This document shows positions 1 to 9,706 of a stretch of DNA of 64,000 bases, in pieces. The DNA comes from an uncultured Pelagibacteraceae bacterium (GTDB lineage: Bacteria; Pseudomonadota; Alphaproteobacteria; Pelagibacterales; Pelagibacteraceae): assembly GCA_902529645.1 (NCBI GenBank), contig CABZXO010000005.1, positions 1-64,000 of the forward strand, written 5' to 3'. The position numbers and the translations under genes were made by a program. The notes beneath the pieces were generated by a model, which searched no databases, was not told where the DNA came from, and saw only the letters and a list, made by a program, of their open reading frames with translations. The first letter of the stretch is position 1. The number at the start of each line of letters is the position of its first letter.

Positions 1-1
1 A

Positions 2-967
2 AATGATTCTAATCAAATAATAAAAATTGATCAGGCAAATTTTAATTATTTAGATACAGAAAATAAAAAAAATAATTATAATATAAAAAAGGTAGAAGAC
101 CAAAATTATTTAATTGATGGCACCTCATTTAATGCAAATTCTTTAATTTCGAATTTATTAGGTACTGATGATAAAAAAGAAAATAATCTTTTTCAAAACA
201 ACATAAGAGTAGACCTAAATTTCGACGAAGTTTACTTTGATAAAAAAAACTATGTTAAAGATTTAAACGGAAAGGTAATTATTAATAATAACAAAGTAGT
301 AGAAGCTGATATTTTGGCCTTTTATAACAATTTACAAAATATAAAATTTACAATCAAAAAAAATAACCAGGGTGGTAAAATTACTACTCTTTTCTCATCT
401 AGGGCAAAACCCCTAGTAGATAGATATAAATTCATTAAAGGTTTTAAAGATGATAAAGAAGGATATTTAGATTTTTATTCTTTAAAAAAAGACGGAGTTT
501 CAACTTCTAAATTAGTAATTGATAATTTTAAAGTTAAAGAAATTCCAGCGTTAGCAAAGTTGTTAGCTCTTGCATCTCTTCAAGGAATAGCTGACTTATT
601 AACAGGAGAAGGGATTAGGTTTACAGATCTTGAAATGAATTTTACCAATCAGGATAAACTTATGAAAATTCAAGAGTTATACGCAATTGGTCCAGCAATA
701 TCTATTTTACTGGAAGGATACATTCAGGAGGATGAATTAATTAGTTTAAGAGGAACCTTGGTTCCAGCGACAACAATCAACAGATCGATCGCTTCAATAC
801 CTTTACTTGGAGATTTACTGATTGGAAAGAAAGTGGGTGATGGTGTTTTCGGAGTCAGCTTTAAAATTAAAGGCCCTCCTAAAGATTTAGAAACCAGTGT
901 AAACCCTGTAAAAACCTTAACACCAAGGTTTATTACTAGAACTTTAGAGAAAATTAAAAAAAATTAA
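2..967 (+). CDS. AsmA/YhdP-like protein, C-terminal part (5' end outside window)
   Basis: The ORF track starts at a TTG (314), but the same frame is open back to base 2 with no stop, so this is the tail of a longer gene entering from the left. The final third has the layout of the AsmA-like C-terminal region of YhdP/DUF3971 proteins: a segment LRGTLVPATTINRSIASIPLL, then a Gly-rich GDGVFGVSFKIKGP strand and a closing NPVKTL element. Family members are envelope proteins linked to lipid transport between inner and outer membrane; the N-terminal anchor cannot be seen here. The stop overlaps the convergent tyrS stop by 4 bases. Family call good, exact function uncertain. Confidence 0.7.
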   Translation, partial: NDSNQIIKIDQANFNYLDTENKKNNYNIKKVEDQNYLIDGTSFNANSLISNLLGTDDKKENNLFQNNIRVDLNFDEVYFDKKNYVKDLNGKVIINNNKVVEADILAFYNNLQNIKFTIKKNNQGGKITTLFSSRAKPLVDRYKFIKGFKDDKEGYLDFYSLKKDGVSTSKLVIDNFKVKEIPALAKLLALASLQGIADLLTGEGIRFTDLEMNFTNQDKLMKIQELYAIGPAISILLEGYIQEDELISLRGTLVPATTINRSIASIPLLGDLLIGKKVGDGVFGVSFKIKGPPKDLETSVNPVKTLTPRFITRTLEKIKKN

Positions 968-2193
968 TTTAACTCTATTTTAATATGTCTTTTTTTTCCA
1001 AGGGAAAGCTTAAGATAATTATCTTTAAATAAGTTTTTATTGATTTCGAATTTTTCATCTGAAATAACATCGTCATTAATTTTTACTGCATTCCCTTTTA
1101 TAAGTCTTCTGATTTCGCTTTTCGATTTTTCTAGTTTAGATAATAAAACAAGTTCTACTATATTTATTTTTTCTTCTATTTTATTTGATTGAATATTAAC
1201 TTTAGGTAAGTTCGAACCTAGAGTGTTTCCAGAGAAAGCTTCTTTTGCTGCTTGCTCAGAAGTTTTAGCTGCTTCATTTCCATGTAACATTTCTGTGGTT
1301 TTATTAGCAAGTAGTATTTTTAATTCATTTATATCTTTATCTTTTATTTTTTCTATTTCCTTAATTTCAATTTCAGTAAACATTTTTAAAAATTTAATTA
1401 CATCTCTATCATCTATGTTTCTCCAAAATTGCCAATAATCATAAGCTGATAAGTATTTTTCATCTAACCAAATAGCCCCACTTTCAGTTTTTCCCATTTT
1501 AGCACCAGTTGCAAGAGTAATTAATGGAGTTGTTAAACCAAAGGTTTGATTATTAGAATATCTTTTAATTAGCTCAACACCATTAACAATATTTCCCCAT
1601 TGATCTGAACCTCCGATTTGTAAGACACAATTTTCTTTCTTATTTAACTCAAGAAAATCATATGCTTGTAAAATCATATAATTAAACTCCATATAGCTTA
1701 GAGACTGTTCTCTATCTAATCTGAGTTTTACACTATCAAATGTTAGCATTCTATTTATCGTGAAATGTTTTCCGATATCTCTCAAAAACGAAATATAATT
1801 TAAATCTTTAAGCCAAGTATAATTGTTTACAAATATTGGCTTTGTATTTGGATCATCATTATCTAAAAATTTTTTTAAAATATTTTTGATATTTTTAATA
1901 TTTTTTTCAATCTCATCTTCACTTAATATTTTTCGAGTTTTATCTTTACCGGATGGATCTCCAATTCTTGTAGTTCCTCCACCAAGTAAAACTATTGGTC
2001 GATGTCCATTTTTTTGAAGTAGTCGTAAACACATTATTTGCAATAAGCTACCCACATGTAAGCTTTCAGCTGTACAATCAAAACCTATGTAACCTTTAAT
2101 CTTTTCTTTATCTAATTTTTTAGATAATTCATCTTCACTTGTACATTGATAGAAAAAACCTCTATCTTTAAATTCTTTTAAAAATTTATTCAT
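964..2193 (-). CDS. tyrS: tyrosyl-tRNA synthetase
   Basis: Charges tRNA-Tyr with tyrosine in the cytoplasm. A class I synthetase of 409 residues, normal for bacterial TyrRS. Visible motifs are the HIGH-type signature HVGSL (residues 46-50), the tyrosine-pocket stretch GGSDQWGN near 194-201, and the KMSKS loop in its bacterial TyrRS form KMGKT (232-236). The last 65 or so residues form an S4-like RNA-binding domain (LLSKLEKSKSEIRRLIKGNAV). It is divergent from anmK with only 45 bases between the starts, so both promoters must lie in or near that gap. Confidence 0.97.
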   Translation of the reverse strand: MNKFLKEFKDRGFFYQCTSEDELSKKLDKEKIKGYIGFDCTAESLHVGSLLQIMCLRLLQKNGHRPIVLLGGGTTRIGDPSGKDKTRKILSEDEIEKNIKNIKNILKKFLDNDDPNTKPIFVNNYTWLKDLNYISFLRDIGKHFTINRMLTFDSVKLRLDREQSLSYMEFNYMILQAYDFLELNKKENCVLQIGGSDQWGNIVNGVELIKRYSNNQTFGLTTPLITLATGAKMGKTESGAIWLDEKYLSAYDYWQFWRNIDDRDVIKFLKMFTEIEIKEIEKIKDKDINELKILLANKTTEMLHGNEAAKTSEQAAKEAFSGNTLGSNLPKVNIQSNKIEEKINIVELVLLSKLEKSKSEIRRLIKGNAVKINDDVISDEKFEINKNLFKDNYLKLSLGKKRHIKIELN

Positions 2194-2238
2194 AAGTTTA
2201 TAGTTACAATATACAAATATTTTTTAAAAAGCATATCA

Positions 2239-3381
2239 ATGAAAAAAAAATTATATACTGCAATTGGACTGATGAGCGGAACATCTATGGATGGTATTGA
2301 TTTATCTATAATTAGTTCAGATGGATACGATGAATTTTCAAATATTTTAGATGATTATTATGAGTATGATAAAAATCTTCAGGATCAGTTAGTTCGATTA
2401 AGAGATTTAGTCTTAACAAAGAAAGATCTTTTACAAAATTCTGAAAAATTAAGAGAATTAGAGCGTAATTTAACTCTTTTTCACGCTGATGTAGTTAATC
2501 AATCTTTAAAAAAATATAGAGAACCGATTGATTTGATAGGTTTTCATGGTCAAACAATTTTTCATAACCCAAAGGAGAAAATTACCAATCAATTAGGAGA
2601 TGGGAAATTATTATCTCAAATGGTCAAAAAAAAAGTCATATATGATTTTAGACAAGCAGATATTCAAAATAATGGCCAAGGTGCACCTTTAACTCCAATT
2701 TTTCATCATATTTTATCAAAAAAAATTAATCAAAATTTTAATATTAAATTTCCAATAGGTTTCTTGAATATTGGTGGTATAGCAAATGTTACAAAAGTAA
2801 TTAATGATTCAGATAATTTTAAAAATTATCTTTCTGCTTTTGATATAGGCCCTGGTAATTGTTTAATTGATGAATGGGTAAGAAATAATTCCAATAAAAA
2901 ATTTGATAAAAATGGTGAACTATCTAAAGTAGGGAAAGTTGATCAATTAATTTTAAATCAAGCAATAGATAATTTTAAAATAAATTCTTACTCCCAGTCA
3001 TTGGATATTAAAAATTTTGATGTATCTTTTGCAAGAGGTTTATCTTTAGAAGATGGTTGTGCTACTATAACCGACTTTACAGCATATTTAATTTCAGAAG
3101 GGTTAAAATATATTAGTCAAAAAAATAGTATTACAATTTTACTCTGTGGTGGTGGTAGAAAAAATAGTAATTTAATTAATTGTATAAAAAATTACATATC
3201 AAATGAAAATTATATTAATTTGGAAAGTATAGATAATTATAATTTAGATGGTGATTATATTGAGTCTCAGGCATTTGGATTTTTAGCTATAAGGTCTTTT
3301 TTGAATTTACCAATTTCTTTTAACACAACAACTGGATGTAAAGAATTTACAGTGGGTGGAAAACTGGTAGAAAATTTTTAA
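2239..3381 (+). CDS. anmK: anhydro-N-acetylmuramic acid kinase
   Basis: Phosphorylates 1,6-anhydro-MurNAc released from peptidoglycan, opening the anhydro ring to give MurNAc-6-P in the wall-recycling pathway. The N-terminal motif GLMSGTSMDGID (10-21) is diagnostic for AnmK; FHGQTIFHNP and the glycine-rich GFLNIGGIANVT and LLCGGGRKNSNLI follow in family order. The length (380) is typical. tyrS-anmK adjacency is common in proteobacteria. It ends in a 4-base convergent overlap with the downstream hydrolase. Confidence 0.95.
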   Translation: MKKKLYTAIGLMSGTSMDGIDLSIISSDGYDEFSNILDDYYEYDKNLQDQLVRLRDLVLTKKDLLQNSEKLRELERNLTLFHADVVNQSLKKYREPIDLIGFHGQTIFHNPKEKITNQLGDGKLLSQMVKKKVIYDFRQADIQNNGQGAPLTPIFHHILSKKINQNFNIKFPIGFLNIGGIANVTKVINDSDNFKNYLSAFDIGPGNCLIDEWVRNNSNKKFDKNGELSKVGKVDQLILNQAIDNFKINSYSQSLDIKNFDVSFARGLSLEDGCATITDFTAYLISEGLKYISQKNSITILLCGGGRKNSNLINCIKNYISNENYINLESIDNYNLDGDYIESQAFGFLAIRSFLNLPISFNTTTGCKEFTVGGKLVENF

Positions 3382-4034
3382 TAAAGCGCTGTCTCTTTTT
3401 TTATATATTTATCAAGATGCTTAATTAATGCATTACTTGTTTTTGAAAAAAAGTGATTGGCTTCAGATATTGCATTAAATTCTACTTTGATACCTTTTTG
3501 TGCACTTAATCTTTTGTCTAGCTCAGTAATATATTCTACTGGTACTAATTCATCTTTTTTTCCATAGGCAACTAAACCTGAAGTTGGGCATGGAGATAAA
3601 AAAGAAAAATCATAAACATTTGGTTGAGGTGAAATGGCAATAAATCTATTTATTTCTGGTCTTCTCATTAGTAATTGCATTGCAATTAACGATCCAAATG
3701 AAAATCCAGATACCCAACATTGAGAATTATCAAAATTTTCTCTTTCCAACCAATCTAAAGCTGCTGCTGCATCAGCAAGCTCGCCTTGACCATTATCAAA
3801 TTCTCCATCGCTTTTACCAACACCTCTGAAATTTACTCTGCAAACAGAAAACTCATTATCCATAAATGTATGAAAAGTATCTACTACTACTTTATTATTC
3901 ATAGTTCCTCCATATTGAGGATGGGGCTGTAACACTAAAGCAATTGGAGAAGTATTTTTTTTACTTTTATAATATTTAGCCTCAAGTCTTCCTGCAGGAC
4001 CAGGTATAAATATCTCTAAAATTTTGTTATCCAT
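3378..4034 (-). CDS. alpha/beta-hydrolase (COG2945-like)
   Basis: A small single-domain alpha/beta hydrolase of 218 residues. The nucleophile elbow GFSFGS puts the serine at about residue 112, the oxyanion region is LVLQPHPQYGGTMNNKVV (34-51), an Asp in AYGKKDELVP and a His in EANHFFSK complete the probable triad. There is no signal peptide, so it should act in the cytoplasm. Relatives are annotated only as hydrolases or esterases; the substrate is unknown. It diverges from the iscR-suf operon, leaving 137 bases that hold the suf promoter. Confidence 0.85.
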   Translation of the reverse strand: MDNKILEIFIPGPAGRLEAKYYKSKKNTSPIALVLQPHPQYGGTMNNKVVVDTFHTFMDNEFSVCRVNFRGVGKSDGEFDNGQGELADAAAALDWLERENFDNSQCWVSGFSFGSLIAMQLLMRRPEINRFIAISPQPNVYDFSFLSPCPTSGLVAYGKKDELVPVEYITELDKRLSAQKGIKVEFNAISEANHFFSKTSNALIKHLDKYIKKETALY

Positions 4035-4116
4035 ATGCGATATTGATTATTATTCTCAAAAAAAATGTACGTTTATCATAAGTAAGCGACAATATGTTAG
4101 TTTTTTTTTAAACTCT

Positions 4117-4141
4117 AAACTTGACCATTTTAGTCAGGTAT
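4117..4141 (+). promoter_or_regulatory. candidate type 1 IscR operator (ISC box)
   Basis: The 25-mer AAACTTGACC-ATTTTAGTCAGGTAT fits the type 1 IscR consensus as I remember it (ATASYYGACTRWWWYAGTCRRSTAT) at 23 of 25 positions, with both GAC and GTC half-site cores intact. It covers the -35 element of the predicted suf promoter. The next gene encodes an IscR-like protein with the cluster ligands, so autorepression by the [2Fe-2S] form is the natural reading. No binding data; inference from motif and context. Confidence 0.75.
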
Positions 4142-4148
4142 GTATAAA
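4121..4148 (+). promoter_or_regulatory. predicted sigma-70 promoter of the iscR-suf operon
   Basis: TTGACC and TATAAA are separated by 16 bases. The start point would fall near 4155, leaving a leader of about 17 bases that includes an AAGGG Shine-Dalgarno element before the iscR ATG at 4172. The overlap with the IscR box supports that this promoter is used and repressed when Fe-S status is good. Confidence 0.65.
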
Positions 4149-4171
4149 AACCCACAATTTAAGGGTAAAAT

Positions 4172-4597
4172 ATGAAACTTACATCAAAAGGTAGATATGC
4201 TGTAATGGCACTAGTGGATTTAGCTAGGTTTGATAACATCAACCCAGTATCACTAAGAGATATATCATTGAGACAAGGTATATCTTTAGATTATCTAGAA
4301 CAAATTTTTTATAAATTAAAAAAAAACGAAATTGTTAAAAGTATTAGAGGAACTCAAGGAGGATACGTTCTTAATAAAAACCCAAACGATATTAAATTAA
4401 CAAATATCTTTCATGCAGTTGATGAAAAAGTAAAAACTGTTCAATGTAAAAAAGAGTCTAAAAAAGGATGCAATGGCAAAGCCACAAAATGCATTACTCA
4501 TAATCTATGGGACGAATTAGAGATACACATTAATACATTCTTTGAAAATAAAAGCCTGAAAGATTTATTAAACAACAACAAAGAAACAAGAGTTTAG
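4172..4597 (+). CDS. iscR: Rrf2-family Fe-S-sensing regulator, IscR-like
   Basis: A 141-residue winged-helix regulator. The start [18 protein letters not shown] and helix [22 protein letters not shown] are typical of Rrf2/IscR DNA-binding domains. Cluster ligands are visible as C92, C100, C107 and H110 (Cx7Cx6Cx2H), close to the C92/C98/C104/H107 set of E. coli IscR, although the Cys spacing is wider. It ends one base before sufB, so it is the first gene of the suf operon. Expected to repress the operon when carrying a [2Fe-2S] cluster; an operator fitting this is present upstream. Confidence 0.9.
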   Translation: MKLTSKGRYAVMALVDLARFDNINPVSLRDISLRQGISLDYLEQIFYKLKKNEIVKSIRGTQGGYVLNKNPNDIKLTNIFHAVDEKVKTVQCKKESKKGCNGKATKCITHNLWDELEIHINTFFENKSLKDLLNNNKETRV

Positions 4598-4598
4598 A

Positions 4599-6041
4599 AT
4601 GGATAACAGACAAAAAGAAATAAATAATTTAAAAGACTACAAATATGGTTTTTCTACTGATATAGAAAATATTCAAGCCCCGAAAGGTTTGAATGAAGAT
4701 GTTATTAAATTTATTTCAAATATAAAAAAAGAACCTGAATGGATGCTTGAATTTAGACTAAAAGCTTTTGAAAGATTTAAAGTATTAAAAGAACCTGATT
4801 GGCAGAAACCTAAATTTCCAAAAATAGATTATCAAGATTTATATTATTACTCAGCTCCTAAAAGTATGAAAGATAAGCCAAAGAGCTTAGATGAACTAGA
4901 TCCTAAACTTTTAGAAACTTATAAAAAACTTGGAATTCCTTTACAAGAGCAAGCGAGATTAAATGGAATAGCTGTCGATGCTGTATTTGATTCAGTTTCT
5001 GTAGCTACTACTTTTAAAGATGAATTAACAAAACAAGGAATTATATTTTGTCCTATATCAGAGGCAATTCAAAGTCACCCCGAATTAGTCAAAAAATATT
5101 TAGGCTCCGTAATACCAACTAGCGATCATTTTTTTGCAACATTAAATTCAGCAGTTTTTACAGATGGTTCTTTTGTATACATTCCAGAGGGTGTTAGATG
5201 TCCAATGGAACTATCAACTTATTTTAGAATTAATGCGTCAAATACAGGTCAATTTGAAAGAACTTTAATTATCGCAGACAAAGGAAGTTATGTTAGTTAC
5301 TTAGAAGGATGTACAGCTCCAATGAGAGATGAAAATCAATTACATGCTGCTAATGTAGAACTAATTGCACTTGATGACGCGGAAATTAAATATTCAACTG
5401 TTCAAAATTGGTATCCTGGTGATCAAGATGGTAAAGGTGGAATTTATAATTTTGTAACAAAAAGAGGTTTATGCAAGGGAAAAAATTCAAAAATTTCATG
5501 GACGCAAGTAGAAACAGGTTCTGCAATTACCTGGAAGTATCCTAGTTGTATTCTTAAAGGAGATAATTCTGTTGGTGAGTTCTATTCAATAGCTATTACT
5601 AACAATCATCAAAAAGCAGATACAGGTACAAAAATGATTCATCTAGGTAAAAATACTAAGAGTAAAATAATTTCTAAAGGAATATCAGCAGGTAATTCAG
5701 ATATGACATATAGAGGTTTAGTTGATATTTCATCAAAAGCTAAAAATTCAACCAATTATACTCAGTGCGACTCTTTATTAATGGGTAACAAATGTGGAGC
5801 TCACACTGTTCCTTATATAAAAAATAAAAATTCTGAGTCCAATATTGCTCATGAGGCAACCACATCCAAGATTAGTGAAGATCAACTACATTATTGTCAA
5901 CAAAGAGGATTAAATCCGGAGGAAGCTGTTGGCTTGATCGTTAACGGTTTTTGTAAGGAAGTGTTGCAGCAATTACCTATGGAATTTGCTGTAGAAGCCC
6001 AAAAACTTGTAGGTATCAGTCTGGAAGGAAGTGTGGGTTAA
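4599..6041 (+). CDS. sufB: Fe-S cluster assembly scaffold SufB
   Basis: The core scaffold subunit of the SufBCD complex on which nascent Fe-S clusters are built. 480 residues, normal length. Family stretches include [23 protein letters not shown], the right-handed beta-helix region with [21 protein letters not shown], and the C-terminal [26 protein letters not shown]. It lies between iscR and sufC with 1-base spacing on each side, as expected for a translationally coupled operon. Confidence 0.97.
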   Translation: MDNRQKEINNLKDYKYGFSTDIENIQAPKGLNEDVIKFISNIKKEPEWMLEFRLKAFERFKVLKEPDWQKPKFPKIDYQDLYYYSAPKSMKDKPKSLDELDPKLLETYKKLGIPLQEQARLNGIAVDAVFDSVSVATTFKDELTKQGIIFCPISEAIQSHPELVKKYLGSVIPTSDHFFATLNSAVFTDGSFVYIPEGVRCPMELSTYFRINASNTGQFERTLIIADKGSYVSYLEGCTAPMRDENQLHAANVELIALDDAEIKYSTVQNWYPGDQDGKGGIYNFVTKRGLCKGKNSKISWTQVETGSAITWKYPSCILKGDNSVGEFYSIAITNNHQKADTGTKMIHLGKNTKSKIISKGISAGNSDMTYRGLVDISSKAKNSTNYTQCDSLLMGNKCGAHTVPYIKNKNSESNIAHEATTSKISEDQLHYCQQRGLNPEEAVGLIVNGFCKEVLQQLPMEFAVEAQKLVGISLEGSVG

Positions 6042-6042
6042 T

Positions 6043-6777
6043 ATGCTTAAAATAAATAATTTAAATGCTACAATAGATAATAAGTCAATTTTAAAAGGGC
6101 TATCATTAGATGTAAATCCCGGTGAGGTTCATGCAATTATGGGTCCTAATGGATCTGGAAAAAGCACATTATCAAATATTCTATCTGGAAAAAAAGGTTA
6201 TGAAGTATCTGGAGAAGTTCTTTTTGAGGAAAAAGATTTATTTGAACTTGAAACAGAGGAAAGAGCACACAAGGGTATTTTTTTAGCTTTCCAATATCCT
6301 TTAGAAATTCCAGGTGTAAATACAAATATATTTTTAAAAACTTCTTTAAATGCTGTTAGAAAAGCTAGGGGTGAGAAAGAGCTTGATGCTATTGAATTTC
6401 TAAAATTGGTAAAAGAAAAGTCTAAAGAATTAAAATTTGATGAGGAAAAATTAAACAGACAATTAAATGTTGGTTTTTCCGGAGGTGAAAAAAAGAAAAA
6501 TGAAATTTTACAGATGTCGTTGCTAGCTCCAAAACTTTCAATTTTAGATGAAACAGATTCTGGTTTAGATATTGATGCTTTAAAGATTGTTGCAGATGGA
6601 GTTAACACATTAAGAGATAAAAATAATTCATTTTTAATTATTACACATTATCAAAGATTACTTGATTATATAAAACCTGACTTTGTTCATGTTTTGATGA
6701 ATGGAAAAATTGTAAAATCTGGTGGTCCAGATTTAGCTTTAGAATTAGAGAAAAAAGGATACGAAAATTTTAATTAA
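6043..6777 (+). CDS. sufC: Fe-S assembly ATPase SufC
   Basis: ABC-type ATPase that drives conformational change in SufBCD. The track begins at a GTG (6031) inside sufB; I prefer the ATG at 6043, one base after the sufB stop, giving MLKINNLNATIDN and 244 residues. Walker A is GPNGSGKST (34-42), the signature is the SufC form FSGGEKKKNEI, and Walker B is LSILDETDSGLDIDAL, with D in place of the usual EP context, typical for this family. It is followed without a gap by sufD. Confidence 0.97.
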   Translation: MLKINNLNATIDNKSILKGLSLDVNPGEVHAIMGPNGSGKSTLSNILSGKKGYEVSGEVLFEEKDLFELETEERAHKGIFLAFQYPLEIPGVNTNIFLKTSLNAVRKARGEKELDAIEFLKLVKEKSKELKFDEEKLNRQLNVGFSGGEKKKNEILQMSLLAPKLSILDETDSGLDIDALKIVADGVNTLRDKNNSFLIITHYQRLLDYIKPDFVHVLMNGKIVKSGGPDLALELEKKGYENFN

Positions 6778-8025
6778 ATGAAAGAACAATTACAAAAAGA
6801 TTTTTATAATAGTATAAAAAATTTAAGTTTATCTCAAAAAGATATTGAGATAAAAAAATTTTGTTTAGATAATTTTATAGATAAAGGTTTTCCAAATAAA
6901 AAAGAAGAAGATTGGAAATTTTCAGATCTTAATCAAATAATAAAAAATAATATTGGAGAACTTAGTTTTTATAATGATCAAGCTTCTACTAATAAAGTTA
7001 ATACATCTGTATTTGTAGATGGATTAGAGCACAATAAAATAGTTTTTATAAATGGTAGAATTGAAAAAATTGATTTTGAATATGAAAAAAAAGATCAAAT
7101 AGAAATAATTGATCAATCAGAAACTATAAATGAATTTGAAAATAGCAATTCATTATCTGACTTAAATAATGCCTTTACTAATAAATGTTTTAAAATATTG
7201 GTTAAAAAAAGTTATCAGTTAGCAAAACCTCTTATTATCTATCATACAACAAATTCAAAAATTTGGTCTAAAAACATTAATTTACGACTTAATTTTGAAC
7301 TAGATAGAGATAGCTCGTTAAGATTAATTGATTTGTTTAATGATACATCTGAAAAGAATTTTTTAAATATATTTTATAACTTTGAATTAAAGGAAAATGC
7401 TGTTTTAAAAAACTATAAAGTAGATAAATTTGAGAATAAAAATATTAAGTATTCTTTTAATAATATTGATCAAGACAAGAACAGTATTTCTGAAACATTT
7501 ATTTTATCTTCTGGATCAAATTTTTCTAAAAATGAGATAAACTGTAATTTAAACGGAATTTATGCATCAGCTTTTGTTAATGGTGTTTTTTCATTGAATA
7601 ATGATAAACATCACGAAATTAGATCAATAATAAATCACTTAACTGAAAATACAAAAAGTTATCAATTAATTAAAAGTGTTTTAGAACAAAGCTCTAAAGC
7701 AGTGTATCAAGGCAAAATATTTGTAAATTCAGATGCTCAGAAAACTGATGGATACCAATTGAGTAAAGCAATATTGATAAATAAAGAATCGGAGTTTAAT
7801 GCCAAGCCAGAACTAGAAATTTATGCCGATGACGTTAAGTGTTCACATGGTTCAGCATCAGGCAGTTTAAATGAAGACTCTATATTTTATTTAATGTCTA
7901 GAGGCTTAAGTTATCACCAGTCAAGGGAGCTATTGATTAATGGTTTTCTGCTTGACGTTGTGGAAAAAATTACTGACTCAGAAATAAAAAACTTAATAAA
8001 AAATATGCTTGGAATTAAAGAATGA
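6778..8025 (+). CDS. sufD: Fe-S assembly protein SufD
   Basis: Paralogue of SufB and partner in SufBC2D. 415 residues. The N-terminal part is divergent and Lys/Asn rich; the C-terminal part has the conserved run KAVYQGKIFVNSDAQKTDGYQ, then PELEIYADDVKCSHGSASGSL and FYLMSRGLSYHQSRELL, which carry the conserved Cys and His at the SufB-SufD interface. Starts directly after the sufC stop and overlaps sufS by 4 bases. Confidence 0.95.
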   Translation: MKEQLQKDFYNSIKNLSLSQKDIEIKKFCLDNFIDKGFPNKKEEDWKFSDLNQIIKNNIGELSFYNDQASTNKVNTSVFVDGLEHNKIVFINGRIEKIDFEYEKKDQIEIIDQSETINEFENSNSLSDLNNAFTNKCFKILVKKSYQLAKPLIIYHTTNSKIWSKNINLRLNFELDRDSSLRLIDLFNDTSEKNFLNIFYNFELKENAVLKNYKVDKFENKNIKYSFNNIDQDKNSISETFILSSGSNFSKNEINCNLNGIYASAFVNGVFSLNNDKHHEIRSIINHLTENTKSYQLIKSVLEQSSKAVYQGKIFVNSDAQKTDGYQLSKAILINKESEFNAKPELEIYADDVKCSHGSASGSLNEDSIFYLMSRGLSYHQSRELLINGFLLDVVEKITDSEIKNLIKNMLGIKE

Positions 8026-9239
8026 ATATAAATCAGATAAAAAAAGAATTTCCAATTTTTGATGAAAAAATTCAAAATAATGATCTAGTTTATTTAGATA
8101 GTGCAAATTCATCACAAAAACCAAAAATAGTTGTGGATAGAATTAATGAATTTTATACCAAAGAATTTTCTAACGTTGGAAGAAGTGTTCATTATCTTGC
8201 TGTAGCAGCAACAAATTTATACGAAAACACAAGATCATCAGTTCAAAAATATATCAACGCTAAAGATAAAAATGAAATTGTTTTTACAAAAGGTGCTACA
8301 GAAGCATTAAATTTAGTTGCTAATACATTAGGCCAAAGTTACCTACAGGAAGGTGACGAAGTATTAATTACGGAACTTGAGCATCATTCAAATTATGTGC
8401 CATGGCATTTCTTAAGAAAATCAAAAAATATAAAAATTAATTTTGCTGAAATAAATGAAGAAGGTGAAATTACACTTGAAGAAATAGAAAAGAAAATAAC
8501 TCCAAAAACAAAATTAATTTCTATTACTCATCTGTCGAATGTAACAGGTGCAATTTTACCCGTAAAAGAAATTACCCAGCTTGCACATTCAAAAGGAATA
8601 ATTGTTGTAGTCGATGGATGTCAGGGAGCGCCACATTTAAAATTAGATATGCAAGATTTAGATTGTGATTTTTATGCAATTTCATGTCACAAAATGTATG
8701 GACCTACAGGTTTGGGAGTTCTATATGGTAAAAAAAAATGGTTAGAAGAATTACCTCCATACCAAGGTGGTGGAGGAATGATAAATGAAGTTAAAAAAGA
8801 TAGGATTTCCTATGGTGAACTACCTAATAAATACGAGGCTGGTACTATGGCTACAGCACAAGTAATTGCTTTTGACCAATCAATAAAATTTTTAGAAAGC
8901 ATTGGTATCGAAAATGTTATGAAACATGAAGCTGCTTTAGTTGAATACGGGCAAGAACTATTACAAAAAAATAACTCAGTTAAACTTATCGGAAATCCAA
9001 AAAATAAAGGAGGGGTTTTATCATTCACTATAGAAGGAGTTCATCCTCATGATATAGCAACTATCTTGGATGAAGACGGGGTTGCAATAAGAGCAGGACA
9101 TCATTGCTGCCAAATTCTACATGACAAATTAAATATCCCAGCTAGTGCTAGAGCATCAGTTGGTATTTATAACACAAAAGAAGATTTAGATCAGCTGAAT
9201 GAGTCGATTAACAACTGTAAAAAAATATTTAATCTATAA
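8022..9239 (+). CDS. sufS: cysteine desulfurase SufS
   Basis: PLP enzyme that takes sulfur from cysteine and passes a persulfide to SufU. A 405-residue class V aminotransferase fold: ELEHHSNYVPWH region, the PLP aspartate in VVDGCQGAPH, the Schiff-base lysine in SCHKMYGPTG (K224), and the catalytic cysteine in IRAGHHCCQILH near residue 361. This is the group II (SufS) type. Overlaps sufD by 4 bases and sufU by 1 base. Confidence 0.97.
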   Translation: MNINQIKKEFPIFDEKIQNNDLVYLDSANSSQKPKIVVDRINEFYTKEFSNVGRSVHYLAVAATNLYENTRSSVQKYINAKDKNEIVFTKGATEALNLVANTLGQSYLQEGDEVLITELEHHSNYVPWHFLRKSKNIKINFAEINEEGEITLEEIEKKITPKTKLISITHLSNVTGAILPVKEITQLAHSKGIIVVVDGCQGAPHLKLDMQDLDCDFYAISCHKMYGPTGLGVLYGKKKWLEELPPYQGGGGMINEVKKDRISYGELPNKYEAGTMATAQVIAFDQSIKFLESIGIENVMKHEAALVEYGQELLQKNNSVKLIGNPKNKGGVLSFTIEGVHPHDIATILDEDGVAIRAGHHCCQILHDKLNIPASARASVGIYNTKEDLDQLNESINNCKKIFNL

Positions 9240-9703
9240 TGAATTTAAAAGAACTTTATCAAGAAATTATACTAGAACATGGTAAAAACCCTAGAAATCT
9301 TAGAAAGACAGAGGGCTTTAATAAAGACGCTAAAGGTAATAATCCACTTTGTGGTGATAATGTTCATGTTTATTTAAAACTAAATGGACAAAAAATTGTA
9401 GAAGATGCATCCTTCGAAGGGAGTGGTTGTGCGATTTCAATGGCTTCAGCTTCTATAATGACAGATTTAATCAAAGGAAAAAATGAACATGAGGCTAAAG
9501 AGATAGTTGAGGATTTTTTAGGAATGATCAAGGAAAATCCTGAATTAAAATCTAAGTATTTGAGTGAAGATGAAAAAACTAAACTAATGTGTTTATCTGG
9601 TGTTAAGCAATATCCAATGAGAGTTAAGTGTGCAACTTTATCTTGGCATACAATGGTTTCTGCTTTTGATGAAAAAACAGAGGAAGTAAAAACGGAAAAT
9701 TAA
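9239..9703 (+). CDS. sufU: SufU-type sulfur acceptor/scaffold
   Basis: Small zinc protein that accepts persulfide sulfur from SufS in SUF systems lacking SufE. 154 residues. The three cysteines sit in NPLCGDNVHV (C38 with D40), GSGCAISMASASIM (C64) and MRVKCATLSW (C131), the SufU arrangement, and the insert of about 20 residues that separates SufU from IscU (ENPELKSKYLSEDEKTK) is present. No sufE is seen in the operon, which agrees. Confidence 0.93.
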   Translation: MNLKELYQEIILEHGKNPRNLRKTEGFNKDAKGNNPLCGDNVHVYLKLNGQKIVEDASFEGSGCAISMASASIMTDLIKGKNEHEAKEIVEDFLGMIKENPELKSKYLSEDEKTKLMCLSGVKQYPMRVKCATLSWHTMVSAFDEKTEEVKTEN

Positions 9704-9706
9704 ATT

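Noticed and set aside
6198-6608. 136-codon ORF opposite sufC
   Set aside because: Shadow ORF; Ser/Phe-rich low-complexity translation typical of the reverse strand of AT-rich genes.
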